DNA of 64,000 bases from Adhaeribacter pallidiroseus (lineage in GTDB: Bacteria; Bacteroidota; Bacteroidia; Cytophagales; Hymenobacteraceae): NCBI RefSeq assembly GCF_003340495.1, contig NZ_QASA01000001.1, positions 4,216,001 to 4,280,000 of the forward strand. The letters are read 5' to 3'. The notes under the pieces were generated by a model. That model was not told where the DNA came from and did no database searches. It saw only the letters and a list, made by a program, of their open reading frames with translations. Positions 20,661 to 30,641 of this stretch are shown piece after piece; position 1 is the stretch's first letter; every line of letters begins with the position of its first letter. Both the position numbers and the translations under genes were made by a program.

Positions 20661-20769
20661 AATTTTATAAGGTCCTGTTCGTAGAATTATTCACATCATC
20701 CCAACATCTTAATTTTATGCAATTAAAACTTAGCGCAGCAATAAATAATTCAACATCAATCATCTTAAA

Positions 20770-20817
20770 ATACCTAAACTTAGGTATTGCAGCTACTCAG
20801 CCGTAAGCTTACATTTA
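20770..20817 (+). promoter_or_regulatory. Palindromic operator and promoter of copy 5
   Basis: ATACCTAAACTTAGGTAT (20770-20787) has 8-bp arms around a 2-bp centre. It overlaps TTG (20787-20789, candidate -33 box). Exactly 20 bp later comes TACATTTA (20810-20817), fitting the Bacteroidetes -7 consensus TAnnTTTG except for the last base. The palindrome centre then falls near -42, a typical activator position. The gene starts 86 bp downstream. Confidence 0.75.
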
Positions 20818-20902
20818 TACCACATACCAATACGCTGGAGCAAACCAACAGCTGCCAACTTATTCCGGTAAGTGCTACTAATTTTAAAATTTCTACTAAT
20901 TT

Positions 20903-23900
20903 ATGAAAACAAAATTTACTTCCCCTGTTCGCTGTTTGGCCAAACGGACGTGGCGGGCAAGTTGGCCCCAACTAGCCAGCTGCTTAATACTATTACTCGG
21001 CTTCCGCTACTCTACCCTGCAAGCCCAAACCAAACAATGGGATAAAACCTTGGGCGGTAGCAAAAATGATCAACTAAGTATTTCCCAACCTACTCTGGAC
21101 GGCGGCTATATTTTGGGCGGCACTTCGGAATCTAACCAAAGCGGGGACAAGTCGCAAAATAGTAAGGGCAGTCAGGATTACTGGATCGTAAAACTCGATG
21201 CTACCGGCAACAAACAATGGAATAAAACCTTCGGTGGTACAGATTATGATCAGCTAGGAGCCTTGCAGCAAACTGCTGATGGGGGCTATATCTTGGGCGG
21301 TTCTTCTCGATCAAATAAGAGCGGGGATAAATCCGCTAACCGGAAAGGCGGTACAGACTACTGGATAATAAAACTAGATGCATCCGGTACTAAACTCTGG
21401 GATAAAACTTTGGGGGGCAGCAGCGGAGAAGGATTAACAGCCCTACAACAAACCGCGGATGGCGGCTATATTCTGGGCGGCTATTCCTTATCATCAGCTG
21501 GTCAGGATAAATCTGAGAATAATAGAGGTGGTATTGACTCCGATTTCATTGATTACTGGATTATAAAACTAGATGGTTCCGGCACTAAACAATGGGACAA
21601 AACCTTTGGCGGTACTTACGACGATGGCTTAACGTCCCTACAGCAAACCCCGGATGGCGGTTATCTGCTGGGTGGGCAATCTGCTTCAAATAAAAGTATT
21701 GATAAAAGTGAAGACAGCCGGAATCCAAACAATATTTTCAGTTACGATGGTTGGGTAATTAAGATTAACGGCCAGGGACAAAAAGAATGGGATAAAACAC
21801 TGGGGGGTACGAGCGACGAGGCTATAACCACCCTGGAAACTACTTCCGATGGCGGCTATATGTTAGGTGGTTGGTCGGCTTCCGGAATTAATTTCGATAA
21901 ATCTGGAGCCAATAAAGGACAATCCGATTATTGGCTGATTAAGTTAACTGCCACGGGCCAGAAAGTTTGGGATAAAACCCTGGGTGGTAACGATACCGAC
22001 ACGATGACTTCCCTGGAACAGGTAAGCGATGGAAGTTATATATTGGGCGGCTCTTCTTACTCGAACACGGGCGGTGACAAATCCGAAGACAGCAAAGGTG
22101 AAGGGGATTACTGGGTAGTAAAAGTAGATGCGAAGGGCAGTAAAATATGGGACAAAACCATTGGCAGTGCCGGAAAAGATGAATTAAGATCGATTCGCCA
22201 AACGAAAGACGGCAACTATATTTTAGGGGGCACTTCTGGCGCTAATAAAAGTGGCGATAAATCTGAAATCAGCAAAGGCCTTGACGATTATTGGGTTGTA
22301 AAGTTAACGGCTGCTAATATTCAATCCCAAACCATTACTTTCGAGGCTATCCCCAATAAAACTATTTTTGATAAAACTTTTGCCCTGAAAGCTACGTCTA
22401 GTTCGGGTTTACCGGTTAGTTTTCGGGTAGTATCGGGGCCAGCTACCGTTCAGGGCAATCTGGTTACGATTACCAGTACAGGCACGGTTACCATCGAAGC
22501 TTCGCAGCCGGGAAATGCAACTTATAAACCAGCTTCCAAAGTAACGCAAACCTTTGTGGTGGAAGCACCCATCACCAAGCAATGGGATAAAACATTAGGT
22601 GGCAGCGAGGCTGATTTTCTTTACGCTATGGTGCCAACTGCGGATGGCGGTTATTTGTTGGGGGGTTCTTCTTCCTCGCCGCAAAGCGGAGACAAAAGCC
22701 AACCCAGTCAGGGCGGTTCCGACTACTGGATTGTAAAAGTAGATAACACCGGCAAAAAACGCTGGGATAAAACCTTTGGCGGAAATGGCAACGACCAAAT
22801 GCAAGCCATAGTTGCTACTCCCGATGGCGGCTACTTACTGGGGGGTACCTCTGCCTCGGGTAAGAGCGAAGACAAAAGCCAGGAGAGCAAAGGAAAAGAA
22901 GATTTCTGGCTAGTAAAAATAGATGGCAACGGCCAAAAACTTTGGGACAAAACCTACGGCAGCGATTCGACGGATGCTTTAATTTCCTTGATTACTACCA
23001 CCGATGGTGGTTTTTTGCTCGGAGGTTACACGATTGGCGGTAAGAGCGAAGATAAGAGCCAGCCGAGCCGCGACACTTCTACAGACCCGAATGACTCCTA
23101 CTACCGGGGTGATTACTGGGTAATTAAAATTAACAGCCAAGGTCAGAAAATATGGGACAAAACTTTGGGTGGCAGCAAAGGCGACCGCATAGGCAGTATT
23201 GCTGTTACTACCGGCGGTTATATAGTATCGGGTGGCTCTAATTCAACTATTAGCGGCGACCGCACCGTCTCCAATAGTTACGATGGTGAGCCTAACGCTG
23301 GCTTTCTGGCAAACGATATTTGGCTGGTGAAGCTGGGCGAAAACGGGCAAGTTATCTGGGACAAAAGTTTAGATGCCGGTTCTCGTTACGACCATTTCAG
23401 TGCGGAAATTTTAGCTACCTCCGACGGCAATTTCGTGGTGAGTGGCGAAACCTATTACGACCACGACACAGTTTTATATACCGTATTTAAGGTAAATAAA
23501 GAAGGGCAGCCCATTTGGTTTAAATTCTTTACAAGTGGAACAGGCAGTTACCGGGGAGCAATTATTCAAACGCCTGATGGCGGTTACTTGCTGGGCGGAG
23601 AGTTAACCAAAATAGATGCTAACGGCGAAATAGTATATACCTACCCGCTCTTTGCTGAAACTTTATTCAACACGCCGGATGGGGGCTACTTACTAGGTAA
23701 CAGTTCGGCAGCAAATAAAACTGTTGTTAAGAGCGAAGATAGCCGCGGCAGTTATGATTACTGGGTGGTTAAAATTAAAGAAGATAGCCCTAATGCCTTA
23801 GCCTGGAACCTGCGTTACGGGGGTACCGGCAACGAAGGCTTACTGGCCGTACAAAAAACAGCCGACGGCGGCTACTTAGCCGCCGGGTACACCAACTCCG

Positions 23901-25378
23901 GGGTGAGCGGCGATAAAACCCAGCCCAGCCGCGGTAAGAACGACTACTGGCTGGTAAAAACCAACGCCGCCGGTCAGAAACAATGGGACAAGCGCTTCGG
24001 CGGCTCCGACCACGACTACTTGAACCGGGTCATCCAAACCCCGGATGGCAGTTTTCTCTTAGCCGGTTCTTCTTTCTCGGGCCAGGGCGGGGACAAAAGC
24101 CAGCCTTCCCGCGGTGGTCGTGACTATTGGATCATTAAAATTTCCAGCGCTGGCGTAAAGCTTTGGGATATGCGCTTTGGCGGCAGCGGCGACGATGAAC
24201 TCAAGAAAGTGGTGCAGCTGGCCACGGGCGAATACATCCTGGCCGGCTACAGCAACTCCCCCGCCGATGGCGATAAGAGCCAAGGCAGCCGGGGCGGTAC
24301 CGACTACTGGCTGGTAAAAGTAAGCAGCACGGGCACCAAAATATGGGACAAACGCTATGGCGGCAGCTTAAACGACGAACTCAGCGGTTTGGTAGAAACA
24401 GCCAACGGCGGCTTCTTGCTGGCGGGTAGTTCTTTGTCGGGCAAAGGCGGCGAGAAAAGCCAGGTCAGCCGGGGCGGCCAAGACTTCTGGCTGGTGCAAA
24501 CCGATAGAAACGGCAATAAGCTATGGGATCAGACGTACGGCGGCAGCGGCGAAGACGAAGCCTACGCCTTAAGCCGGGCCGGGAACATGTACTGGGTAGC
24601 CGGTCAGAGCAACTCGCCGCAAAGTGGCGAGCAAACGCAAGCTAGCTTTGGCGGGACAGACTTCTGGCTCCTGCAAGTAAGCAGCACGGGCGCAAAAATG
24701 TGGGATAAACGTTATGGCGGCAACCAGGACGAAGAACTACGGGCCGGTATTGTCACCCAAGACGGCGGCTACTTATTAGCGGGTCGCTCCTACTCAGGAC
24801 GGAGTGGCACTAAAACCCAGGCCAGCCAAGGCGTAAGTGATTACTGGATCGTGAAAGTAGATCCGCAAGGTACTTACCAGTGGGATCAGGCGTTTGGCGG
24901 TAGCGACGTGGAAGAACTCCGGGCCGTAACCCAGGCTACGGATGGCAACTACGTACTGGCGGGCCGTTCGTACTCGGGCGTAAGTGGCGACAGAACCCAG
25001 CCCAGCCAGGGCGGTAGTGATTACTGGCTGGTAAAAGTAAATGCTCCCCAAACTTCCTCCCTGGTAGCTACTCGGGTTAGTAACCTCGTACCAGAAGAAG
25101 TAGCGGTAAAAACCGAAGCTTTAAACTTACAAGCTTACCCCAACCCGTTCCAGGAGAAAGTAACCGTAAGCTTCGCGGTAGAAACTACCCAGCCCGTGAG
25201 TTTGCAGGCGTACGATAGCCAGGGCCGCAAAGTAGCGACCCTCTTCCAAGGTCAGGCGCAAGCTAAGCAGCCGTACGAAGTAGAATGGCAAGCTAAAAAC
25301 CAGGCTACCGGCTTGTACTTTTTACGCCTGCAAACTGCCGGTAAAGTACAACACCAGAAAGTACTGCTGACCAGGTAA
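20903..25378 (+). CDS. Array copy 5: T9SS triple-propeller repeat protein (1491 aa)
   Basis: Shortest intact copy. MKTKF start; predicted cleavage A41|Q42. Seven P1 units lead to the Ig-like domain (about 473-553), seven P2 units (about 556-965), seven P3 units (about 965-1376) and the sorting domain (about 1408-1491, YPNPFQEKV, ending KVLLTR). P2 units 4-6 are diverged (TTGGYIVSG, DGNFVVSGETYYD, DGGYLLGGELTK). P3 is more GC-rich and of a different lineage from copies 2, 3 and 4: unit 5 reads GNMYWVAGQSNSP and the block starts AWNLRYGG. The tail, stop region and terminator resemble those of copies 8 and 12. It is preceded by the palindromic promoter, so it probably shares control with copies 6, 9, 11, 12 and 13. 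Confidence 0.93.
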   Translation: MKTKFTSPVRCLAKRTWRASWPQLASCLILLLGFRYSTLQAQTKQWDKTLGGSKNDQLSISQPTLDGGYILGGTSESNQSGDKSQNSKGSQDYWIVKLDATGNKQWNKTFGGTDYDQLGALQQTADGGYILGGSSRSNKSGDKSANRKGGTDYWIIKLDASGTKLWDKTLGGSSGEGLTALQQTADGGYILGGYSLSSAGQDKSENNRGGIDSDFIDYWIIKLDGSGTKQWDKTFGGTYDDGLTSLQQTPDGGYLLGGQSASNKSIDKSEDSRNPNNIFSYDGWVIKINGQGQKEWDKTLGGTSDEAITTLETTSDGGYMLGGWSASGINFDKSGANKGQSDYWLIKLTATGQKVWDKTLGGNDTDTMTSLEQVSDGSYILGGSSYSNTGGDKSEDSKGEGDYWVVKVDAKGSKIWDKTIGSAGKDELRSIRQTKDGNYILGGTSGANKSGDKSEISKGLDDYWVVKLTAANIQSQTITFEAIPNKTIFDKTFALKATSSSGLPVSFRVVSGPATVQGNLVTITSTGTVTIEASQPGNATYKPASKVTQTFVVEAPITKQWDKTLGGSEADFLYAMVPTADGGYLLGGSSSSPQSGDKSQPSQGGSDYWIVKVDNTGKKRWDKTFGGNGNDQMQAIVATPDGGYLLGGTSASGKSEDKSQESKGKEDFWLVKIDGNGQKLWDKTYGSDSTDALISLITTTDGGFLLGGYTIGGKSEDKSQPSRDTSTDPNDSYYRGDYWVIKINSQGQKIWDKTLGGSKGDRIGSIAVTTGGYIVSGGSNSTISGDRTVSNSYDGEPNAGFLANDIWLVKLGENGQVIWDKSLDAGSRYDHFSAEILATSDGNFVVSGETYYDHDTVLYTVFKVNKEGQPIWFKFFTSGTGSYRGAIIQTPDGGYLLGGELTKIDANGEIVYTYPLFAETLFNTPDGGYLLGNSSAANKTVVKSEDSRGSYDYWVVKIKEDSPNALAWNLRYGGTGNEGLLAVQKTADGGYLAAGYTNSGVSGDKTQPSRGKNDYWLVKTNAAGQKQWDKRFGGSDHDYLNRVIQTPDGSFLLAGSSFSGQGGDKSQPSRGGRDYWIIKISSAGVKLWDMRFGGSGDDELKKVVQLATGEYILAGYSNSPADGDKSQGSRGGTDYWLVKVSSTGTKIWDKRYGGSLNDELSGLVETANGGFLLAGSSLSGKGGEKSQVSRGGQDFWLVQTDRNGNKLWDQTYGGSGEDEAYALSRAGNMYWVAGQSNSPQSGEQTQASFGGTDFWLLQVSSTGAKMWDKRYGGNQDEELRAGIVTQDGGYLLAGRSYSGRSGTKTQASQGVSDYWIVKVDPQGTYQWDQAFGGSDVEELRAVTQATDGNYVLAGRSYSGVSGDRTQPSQGGSDYWLVKVNAPQTSSLVATRVSNLVPEEVAVKTEALNLQAYPNPFQEKVTVSFAVETTQPVSLQAYDSQGRKVATLFQGQAQAKQPYEVEWQAKNQATGLYFLRLQTAGKVQHQKVLLTR

Positions 25379-25402
25379 TTTTTTAAATTTTTACTTTTCC
25401 CG

Positions 25403-25434
25403 AAAGCCGGCCGGAGCATCTCTAGCCGGCTTTT
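25403..25434 (+). terminator. Intrinsic terminator of copy 5
   Basis: 9-bp stem AAAGCCGGC (25403-25411) with GCCGGCTTT (25425-25433), followed by TTTTGTATTT. Between here and the next promoter (25441-25617) I see no gene or other clear element. Confidence 0.83.
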
Positions 25435-25617
25435 GTATTTTCTTAAGAAAACCTGCTAAAAGTGGCTTCAGTAATAGCTATAAGCAATGACTAGAACGTA
25501 AAAACGCAATAACAGAAAGTACTGTGCTCCTTCGGTAAACTTAAAATTTAAAAAATTACTTTAACCAGCTACTCAGTAGCTGGCTGAGGCGCTTTATAGA
25601 CTTGGCAAGCGGTAAAA

Positions 25618-25665
25618 ATACCTAACCTTAGGTATTGCTTACTGTATCATATAACCATAATATTG
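25618..25665 (+). promoter_or_regulatory. Palindromic operator and promoter of copy 6
   Basis: ATACCTAACCTTAGGTAT (25618-25635) overlaps TTG (25635-25637); 20 bp later comes TAATATTG (25658-25665). The bases between the boxes include ATATAACCA just before the -7 box, shared with copies 12 and 13 (copy 9 has ATACAACCA). A GGTAT follows about 10 bp after the -7 box in copies 6, 9, 12 and 13. Confidence 0.75.
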
Positions 25666-25774
25666 TCAGAGAGGTATCCTAAGCAACCGGTACATAACTA
25701 CTGTTATCCTCCAAAGCAAGCGGCTTCCGTTGTTGCGTACTTTCTACTAAAAACATTCTTCTACATATCCTGCT

Positions 25775-26971
25775 ATGAAAACATTTTTTACCCGTGCTAT
25801 TTCCTTCTTACAACAACATGGGCTTCGCCAAAGCTGGCAAAAAGCCATGGGGCTATATCTACTTCTCCAGTGTCTGATGCCGGCGGCACAAGCCCAGAAA
25901 ATACAATGGGATAAAACCCTGGGCGGCAAAGCCGAAGAAACGTTAAGATCCGTTCAGCAAACCCGCGATGGCGGCTACATTGTTGGCGGCTATTCGGAGT
26001 CGGGCAAAGGAGGCGATAAATCTGAAAAAAACCGGGGAAATCATTTTGCTCCGCAAGACTATTGGGTCGTTAAGTTAAAGGTCGACGGCACCAAAGCCTG
26101 GGATAAAACCTTTGGTGGCAAAGACAGTGATCGGTTAACGGCCATTCAGCAAACAAGTGATAACGGCTATATTCTGGGTGGTTATTCCGATTCCGGCAAA
26201 AACAATGATAAATCCGAAGATCGGATAGGGGTTAACGATTACTGGCTCGTAAAACTAGATGCCGCGGGTAATAAGGAATGGGATAAGACTTTGGGTGGTG
26301 ATCAGGCCGACTATTTAACGGCTATAGTTCAAACTCCCGACGGGGGTTATGTAGCGGGTGGTTATTCCGATTCCGGTAAAAGCGCCGATAAAAGTCAAAG
26401 CAGCAAAGGCAGCACCGATTATTGGCTTATAAAAATAAATGCCCAAGGTCAAAAAGTGTGGGATGTAACTGTTGGCGGCAATGGTCAGGATAATTTAATA
26501 TCGTTGCAATTAACCCAGGATGGTGGTTTTATTCTGGGAGGTAGCTCGCAATCCGGCATTAGTGGTGATAAAACAGAGACGAACAAAGGCGGAGAAGATT
26601 ATTGGGTAGTAAAACTAAACGCTACCGGGCAAAAAGAATGGGATAAAACCCTGGGTGGTGCCCGAAATGATTATTTTGCGGTTGTTCAGCCAACGCCAGA
26701 CCAGGGCTATATGGTGGGGGGATCCTCTGAATCGGATAGCAGTAGTGATAAAAGTGAAAATAACCGCGGCGTAATGGACGAAGATGGGTATATCTCGGCA
26801 GATTATTGGGTTGTAAAATTAAATGCGGCAGGCGCAAAAGTTTGGGACAAAACCATTGGCGGAAATTCTGACGACGCTTTAAGTGCCATTCAACAGGTAA
26901 GCGATGGCAGTTATGTGCTGGGAGGCTCTTCTTTTTCAGGGGTACGGGGGATAAATCAGAAGAAAATATAA
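25775..26971 (+). CDS. Copy 6, translatable 5' part (398 aa)
   Basis: This is what would be made if the frameshift is real: a signal peptide followed by five complete P1 units and part of the sixth, ending in the out-of-frame tail VRGINQKKI. It lacks the Ig-like domain, two propellers and the sorting domain, so any product would be exported to the periplasm but not taken by the T9SS. Confidence 0.6.
   Translation: MKTFFTRAISFLQQHGLRQSWQKAMGLYLLLQCLMPAAQAQKIQWDKTLGGKAEETLRSVQQTRDGGYIVGGYSESGKGGDKSEKNRGNHFAPQDYWVVKLKVDGTKAWDKTFGGKDSDRLTAIQQTSDNGYILGGYSDSGKNNDKSEDRIGVNDYWLVKLDAAGNKEWDKTLGGDQADYLTAIVQTPDGGYVAGGYSDSGKSADKSQSSKGSTDYWLIKINAQGQKVWDVTVGGNGQDNLISLQLTQDGGFILGGSSQSGISGDKTETNKGGEDYWVVKLNATGQKEWDKTLGGARNDYFAVVQPTPDQGYMVGGSSESDSSSDKSENNRGVMDEDGYISADYWVVKLNAAGAKVWDKTIGGNSDDALSAIQQVSDGSYVLGGSSFSGVRGINQKKI
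26939..26950 (+). other. Frameshift site in copy 6 (G4-TAC-G5)
   Basis: GGGG (26939-26942), TAC, GGGGG (26946-26950). Comparison with the repeat consensus (S-x-x-x-G-D-K) needs one more base here. Short G-runs are prone both to replication slippage and to base-calling errors. Confidence 0.8.
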
Positions 26972-27066
26972 GTGATTATGACTACTGGTTTTTAAAAATT
27001 GATAGTTCGGGCAAGAAAATCTGGGATAAAACCATCGGCGGCGATAGGAATGATTATTTACAATCT

Positions 27067-30000
27067 TTGAAACAAACCCAGGATGGCGGCTATATTCTGG
27101 GCGGTAGTTCTAGTTCCGGTAAAGGCGGCTATAAGAGCGAAAGCAACCGCGGTACCAACGGCTATAGCCTGGATTATTGGGTTGTAAAAACGGATAGCAC
27201 CTACAAAAAAGCCCAAACCATTACCTTCGATCCCATACCGGACCAGATTATTAGTGAAACCCCTTTAACCCTTACGGCCAAAGCCAGTTCCGGATTACCC
27301 ATTACCTACACCTTGGGCGGTTTTCCGGAAACAGGCGCTACTTTAATAAATAATAGACTTATTTTTAAAAATCCGGGTGGCATTTGGGTTACTGCTTCCC
27401 AAGCCGGCAATGCTGAATATGGCCCGGCGGTGCGTGTTTTCCAGTTTTTTAAAGTAATTGCTCCGGTAACCAAAAACTGGGACCGTACCTTGGGAGGTAA
27501 CAAAGAAGATAGATTAAGTACTTCCTTAGCCACTCCGGATGGGGGTTACCTGCTGGGTGGTTCTTCTATCTCGGATCAGAGCAACGACAAAAGTCAAACC
27601 AATACGGGCGGTCAGGATTTTTGGGTGGTAAAAACCGATAGCCTTGGTCAGAAAGTGTGGGATAAAACCTACGGTGGGCTCGCTAACGAAGAGCTGAAAG
27701 CCCTGGTGGCTACTCCGGACGGCGGCTACCTGCTGGCCGGCACTACTTTTGCCGGCACCCTCGACGATCTAAACCTTACCCGCCGACCGACTGCCGATTA
27801 CTGGGTAGTAAAAATTACAACCGATGGCACCCAACTCTGGGAGAAAACCTTTGGAGGCAGTCTCGGCGATGCCCTGGCGGCCGTAACCGCTACCCCGGAC
27901 GGCGGTTTCTTGTTGGGTGGCACCTCCGTATCGGGTACCAGCCGCGACAAAACCGAAGCCAGCCGCGATCTAAGTCCGGCTAAAGATTACACGTACCAAG
28001 GCGATTACTGGCTCGTCAAAATAAACAGCCAGGGCCAAAAGCTCTGGGATATAACCTTAGGCGGCCCGGCCGCCGATAACTTATCCGAGATACTCGCTAC
28101 CCCGGATGGCAACTACCTGTTAGCCGGCTATTCTAACTCCAGTACCGGCGGCGATAAAACAGCACCCAATGCAAGTACAGCCAGTAGCGGTAACCAGGAT
28201 TTCTGGATTTTAAAAATAAATGCCCAAGGCCAAAAAATCTGGGACAAAGGCTTTGGCGATACCGCTCTGGATTATTACGTGCCTACAATTATAGCCACTA
28301 CCGATGGCAACTACCTGCTGGGCGGTCGAGCAACCACTGGTAAAAAATCCTATCAAAGTGTATTTAAATTAGATCCCCAAGGAAATAAAATCTGGCAGCA
28401 ACAGTACGATTTTGGCGGCGGAGTCTGGAATAACCTGCGGTCCCGGTTAGCCATGATTAACACCCCCGATGGCCGCTACCTGCTCGCCGGCTCCAGCAAT
28501 CCCTACGCTACCTTTACCCAATACCGCCTCCAGAAAATAGATGCCAACGGTATTGAACTGTGGGGGAAGCAATTCGGCAGCGACAATAGTTACCTCGACA
28601 GCTACGTGGCCGATTTAAAAATTACCCCGGATGGCGGCTATTTACTAAGCGGCTGGTCTAACTCCGACTCTACCGAAGATAAAAGCGCGGCCAGTAAAGG
28701 CGGGTTTGATTACTGGGTTATAAAATTAAAAGACCTGGAACCACCGGTATTAGCCGCCTGGGATTACCGCTACGGCAGCGCCGCAGCCGATAACTTTACC
28801 ACGGTAATTAAAACCAACGATGGTGGCTATTTGGCCGGTGGGTATTCGGCGGGGAGTGTGGGCGGCGATAAAACCCAGTTTGGCCAGGGAAGCACGGATT
28901 TCTGGATTGTGAAGACCAACGCGGCCGGCAAAAAGCTGTGGGATAAACGCTACGGCGGCACCGGCCACGATTACCTGAACCGCCTGATTGCCACTAAGGA
29001 CGGCGGTTATTTACTCGGCGGCAGTTCGTTTTCGGGTAATAGCGGTGATAAAACACAAGGCAGTCGCGGCGATCGCGATTACTGGGTTGTGAAAATAGAT
29101 GCGGCGGGCAACAAACAATGGGACAAACGTTTCGGTGGGTCGGGCTCCGACGAATTAAAAAAAGTAATGCAACTTACTACGGGCGAATACGTGCTGGGTG
29201 GCTACAGTAACTCTCCGGTAAGCGGCGACAAAACCCAAACCAGCCAGGGCGGCACGGATTACTGGCTCGTCAAAATTAGCAGTACCGGGGATAAAATATG
29301 GGATAAACGCTACGGCGGCGCTTTAAACGAAACCCTGAGTGGTTTTGTGCAAACCTGGGATGGCGGCTTTTTACTAGGCGGTAGTTCTTTATCGGGTGTG
29401 GGCGGCGACAAAACCCAGGCGAGCCAGGGCGAAAGCGACTTCTGGCTCGTGCAAATAGATAAAAACGGCACCAAACGTTGGGATAAACGATTTGGGGGCA
29501 GCGGCCAGGACCAGGTATTTGCCGTAGGCCAGGTAGAAAACGATTTCTTTATCTCGGGGCAAAGTAACTCGCCGGCCAATGGCGACAAAACCCAAACCAG
29601 CCAGGGCGGTCAGGATTTCTGGCTGGTAAAAGTAAGCGCCACCGGCGGCAAACTCTGGGATAAACGTTACGGCGGCGATAAAGACGATGAGTTACGGGCC
29701 GCCATTCAGCAACCCCAAGGAGGGTTTGTATTAGCGGGTACTTCTTACTCCGGCGTAAGCGGCGATAAAACCCAAGCCAGCCAGGGCAACAGCGATTATT
29801 GGCTGGTACAGGTAGATGCCAACGGCCACTTGCAAAAAGATTTTCGCTACGGTGGCACTGGCGCCGAAGATTTGCGCACCGTGTTGCCAACCACCGACGG
29901 CGGTTACTTGTTAGGGGGTCGTTCCGATTCCGGCATCAGCGGCGATAGAAACCAGTCCAATCAAGGCCTTACGGATTACTGGCTCGTGAAAGTAGCCCCG

Positions 30001-30333
30001 GATTCCAGTTCTACCGGTATAATCGCCAGTCGGGCGGCAACTGTTTTCGATCCGGTAGTTGCCCCGGAGCAAACCAGTATACTTGCTCACCCCAACCCTT
30101 TCGGGGAACAAGTAGTTATCCGCTTTATCCTGGCCCAAACCCAACTGGTAAGTTTGCAAGCCTACGACAGCCAGGGCCGGCCAGTAGCTACCATTTACCA
30201 GGGACAAATTACCGCCAATAAAACAACCGAACAAACCTGGCAACCCGCTCCCACGCTGGCCAACGGCGTGTATCTCTTGCGCCTGCAAACCCAAAGTAAA
30301 GTTATGTACCACAAAGTCCTGCTTTCCCGCTAA
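27067..30333 (+). CDS. Copy 6, 3' part after the frameshift (1088 aa)
   Basis: The open frame continues P1 unit 7, Ig-like domain, P2, P3 and sorting domain. The apparent start is a TTG codon inside a repeat (LKQTQDGGY) with no signal peptide, so independent translation and export are unlikely. The frame is open further upstream, to about 26945. Confidence 0.5.
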   Translation: MKQTQDGGYILGGSSSSGKGGYKSESNRGTNGYSLDYWVVKTDSTYKKAQTITFDPIPDQIISETPLTLTAKASSGLPITYTLGGFPETGATLINNRLIFKNPGGIWVTASQAGNAEYGPAVRVFQFFKVIAPVTKNWDRTLGGNKEDRLSTSLATPDGGYLLGGSSISDQSNDKSQTNTGGQDFWVVKTDSLGQKVWDKTYGGLANEELKALVATPDGGYLLAGTTFAGTLDDLNLTRRPTADYWVVKITTDGTQLWEKTFGGSLGDALAAVTATPDGGFLLGGTSVSGTSRDKTEASRDLSPAKDYTYQGDYWLVKINSQGQKLWDITLGGPAADNLSEILATPDGNYLLAGYSNSSTGGDKTAPNASTASSGNQDFWILKINAQGQKIWDKGFGDTALDYYVPTIIATTDGNYLLGGRATTGKKSYQSVFKLDPQGNKIWQQQYDFGGGVWNNLRSRLAMINTPDGRYLLAGSSNPYATFTQYRLQKIDANGIELWGKQFGSDNSYLDSYVADLKITPDGGYLLSGWSNSDSTEDKSAASKGGFDYWVIKLKDLEPPVLAAWDYRYGSAAADNFTTVIKTNDGGYLAGGYSAGSVGGDKTQFGQGSTDFWIVKTNAAGKKLWDKRYGGTGHDYLNRLIATKDGGYLLGGSSFSGNSGDKTQGSRGDRDYWVVKIDAAGNKQWDKRFGGSGSDELKKVMQLTTGEYVLGGYSNSPVSGDKTQTSQGGTDYWLVKISSTGDKIWDKRYGGALNETLSGFVQTWDGGFLLGGSSLSGVGGDKTQASQGESDFWLVQIDKNGTKRWDKRFGGSGQDQVFAVGQVENDFFISGQSNSPANGDKTQTSQGGQDFWLVKVSATGGKLWDKRYGGDKDDELRAAIQQPQGGFVLAGTSYSGVSGDKTQASQGNSDYWLVQVDANGHLQKDFRYGGTGAEDLRTVLPTTDGGYLLGGRSDSGISGDRNQSNQGLTDYWLVKVAPDSSSTGIIASRAATVFDPVVAPEQTSILAHPNPFGEQVVIRFILAQTQLVSLQAYDSQGRPVATIYQGQITANKTTEQTWQPAPTLANGVYLLRLQTQSKVMYHKVLLSR

Positions 30334-30335
30334 AT

Positions 30336-30377
30336 TTTTCCTTTGGTCTGCTTGCGGGCAAGCAGACCAAAGGAAAA
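30336..30377 (+). terminator. Long palindromic hairpin after copy 6
   Basis: A perfect 20-bp inverted repeat (TTTTCCTTTGGTCTGCTTGC, 30336-30355, with 30358-30377) separated by only GG begins two bases after the stop codon. It is unrelated in sequence to the AAGCCGGC-type stems of the other copies. An A-run follows on the + strand and a T-run precedes it, so it could also terminate minus-strand transcripts. The remaining gap to copy 7 (30378-30641) is AT-rich and holds no gene. Confidence 0.7.
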
Positions 30378-30641
30378 TTTAAAAAAAATGCACTTGATCC
30401 AAATTGGAAAGAAGCATACCAAGGTTCTTTCTCCTTTATTTAAAAATTAAGTGATCTTAAATATAAGTAACAGGACAAAATTAATTTGATAAAAACCTAA
30501 GTTTAAGTACTTGATTATTAATTTATTAACGAACGAACAACTAAAAACGAACAACTACTTACACCGTCTGTTTTTTTAAATTTTTACTTTTTTCTCCAGC
30601 GGTTTTTAAACTTTATCCCGCATTTTCTTCCACTACCAGAT

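Larger units (their letters stand above)
25775..30333 (+). pseudogene. Array copy 6: triple-propeller gene broken by a 1-bp deletion
   Basis: The family plan is intact at the DNA level: signal peptide (MKTFF, predicted A40|Q41), seven P1 units, Ig-like (about 27208-27460), seven P2 units (to about 28755), seven P3 units (to about 29995), and the sorting domain from about 30079. That domain has the variant HPNPFGEQV and ends KVLLSR. In P1 unit 6 one base is missing in the G-rich stretch 26939-26950: only 8 bases separate the TCA codon from the GDK codons where 9 are expected. The frame closes at 26971. Adding one base restores a 1519-aa protein, normal for the family. It may be a pseudogene, a phase-variable gene in the OFF state, or a homopolymer sequencing error. 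Clean coding on both sides means the lesion is recent or false. Confidence 0.85.

Noticed and set aside
25663-25914. Open frame of 83 codons across the start of copy 6
   Set aside because: It overlaps the promoter leader and signal-peptide region of copy 6 in another frame and has no family or domain features.
30493-30513. Possible degenerate palindrome (ACCTAAGTTTAAGT) before copy 7
   Set aside because: It resembles the operator only partly, and no TAnnTTTG-like box lies 20 bp after the TTG; chance in AT-rich sequence is likely.
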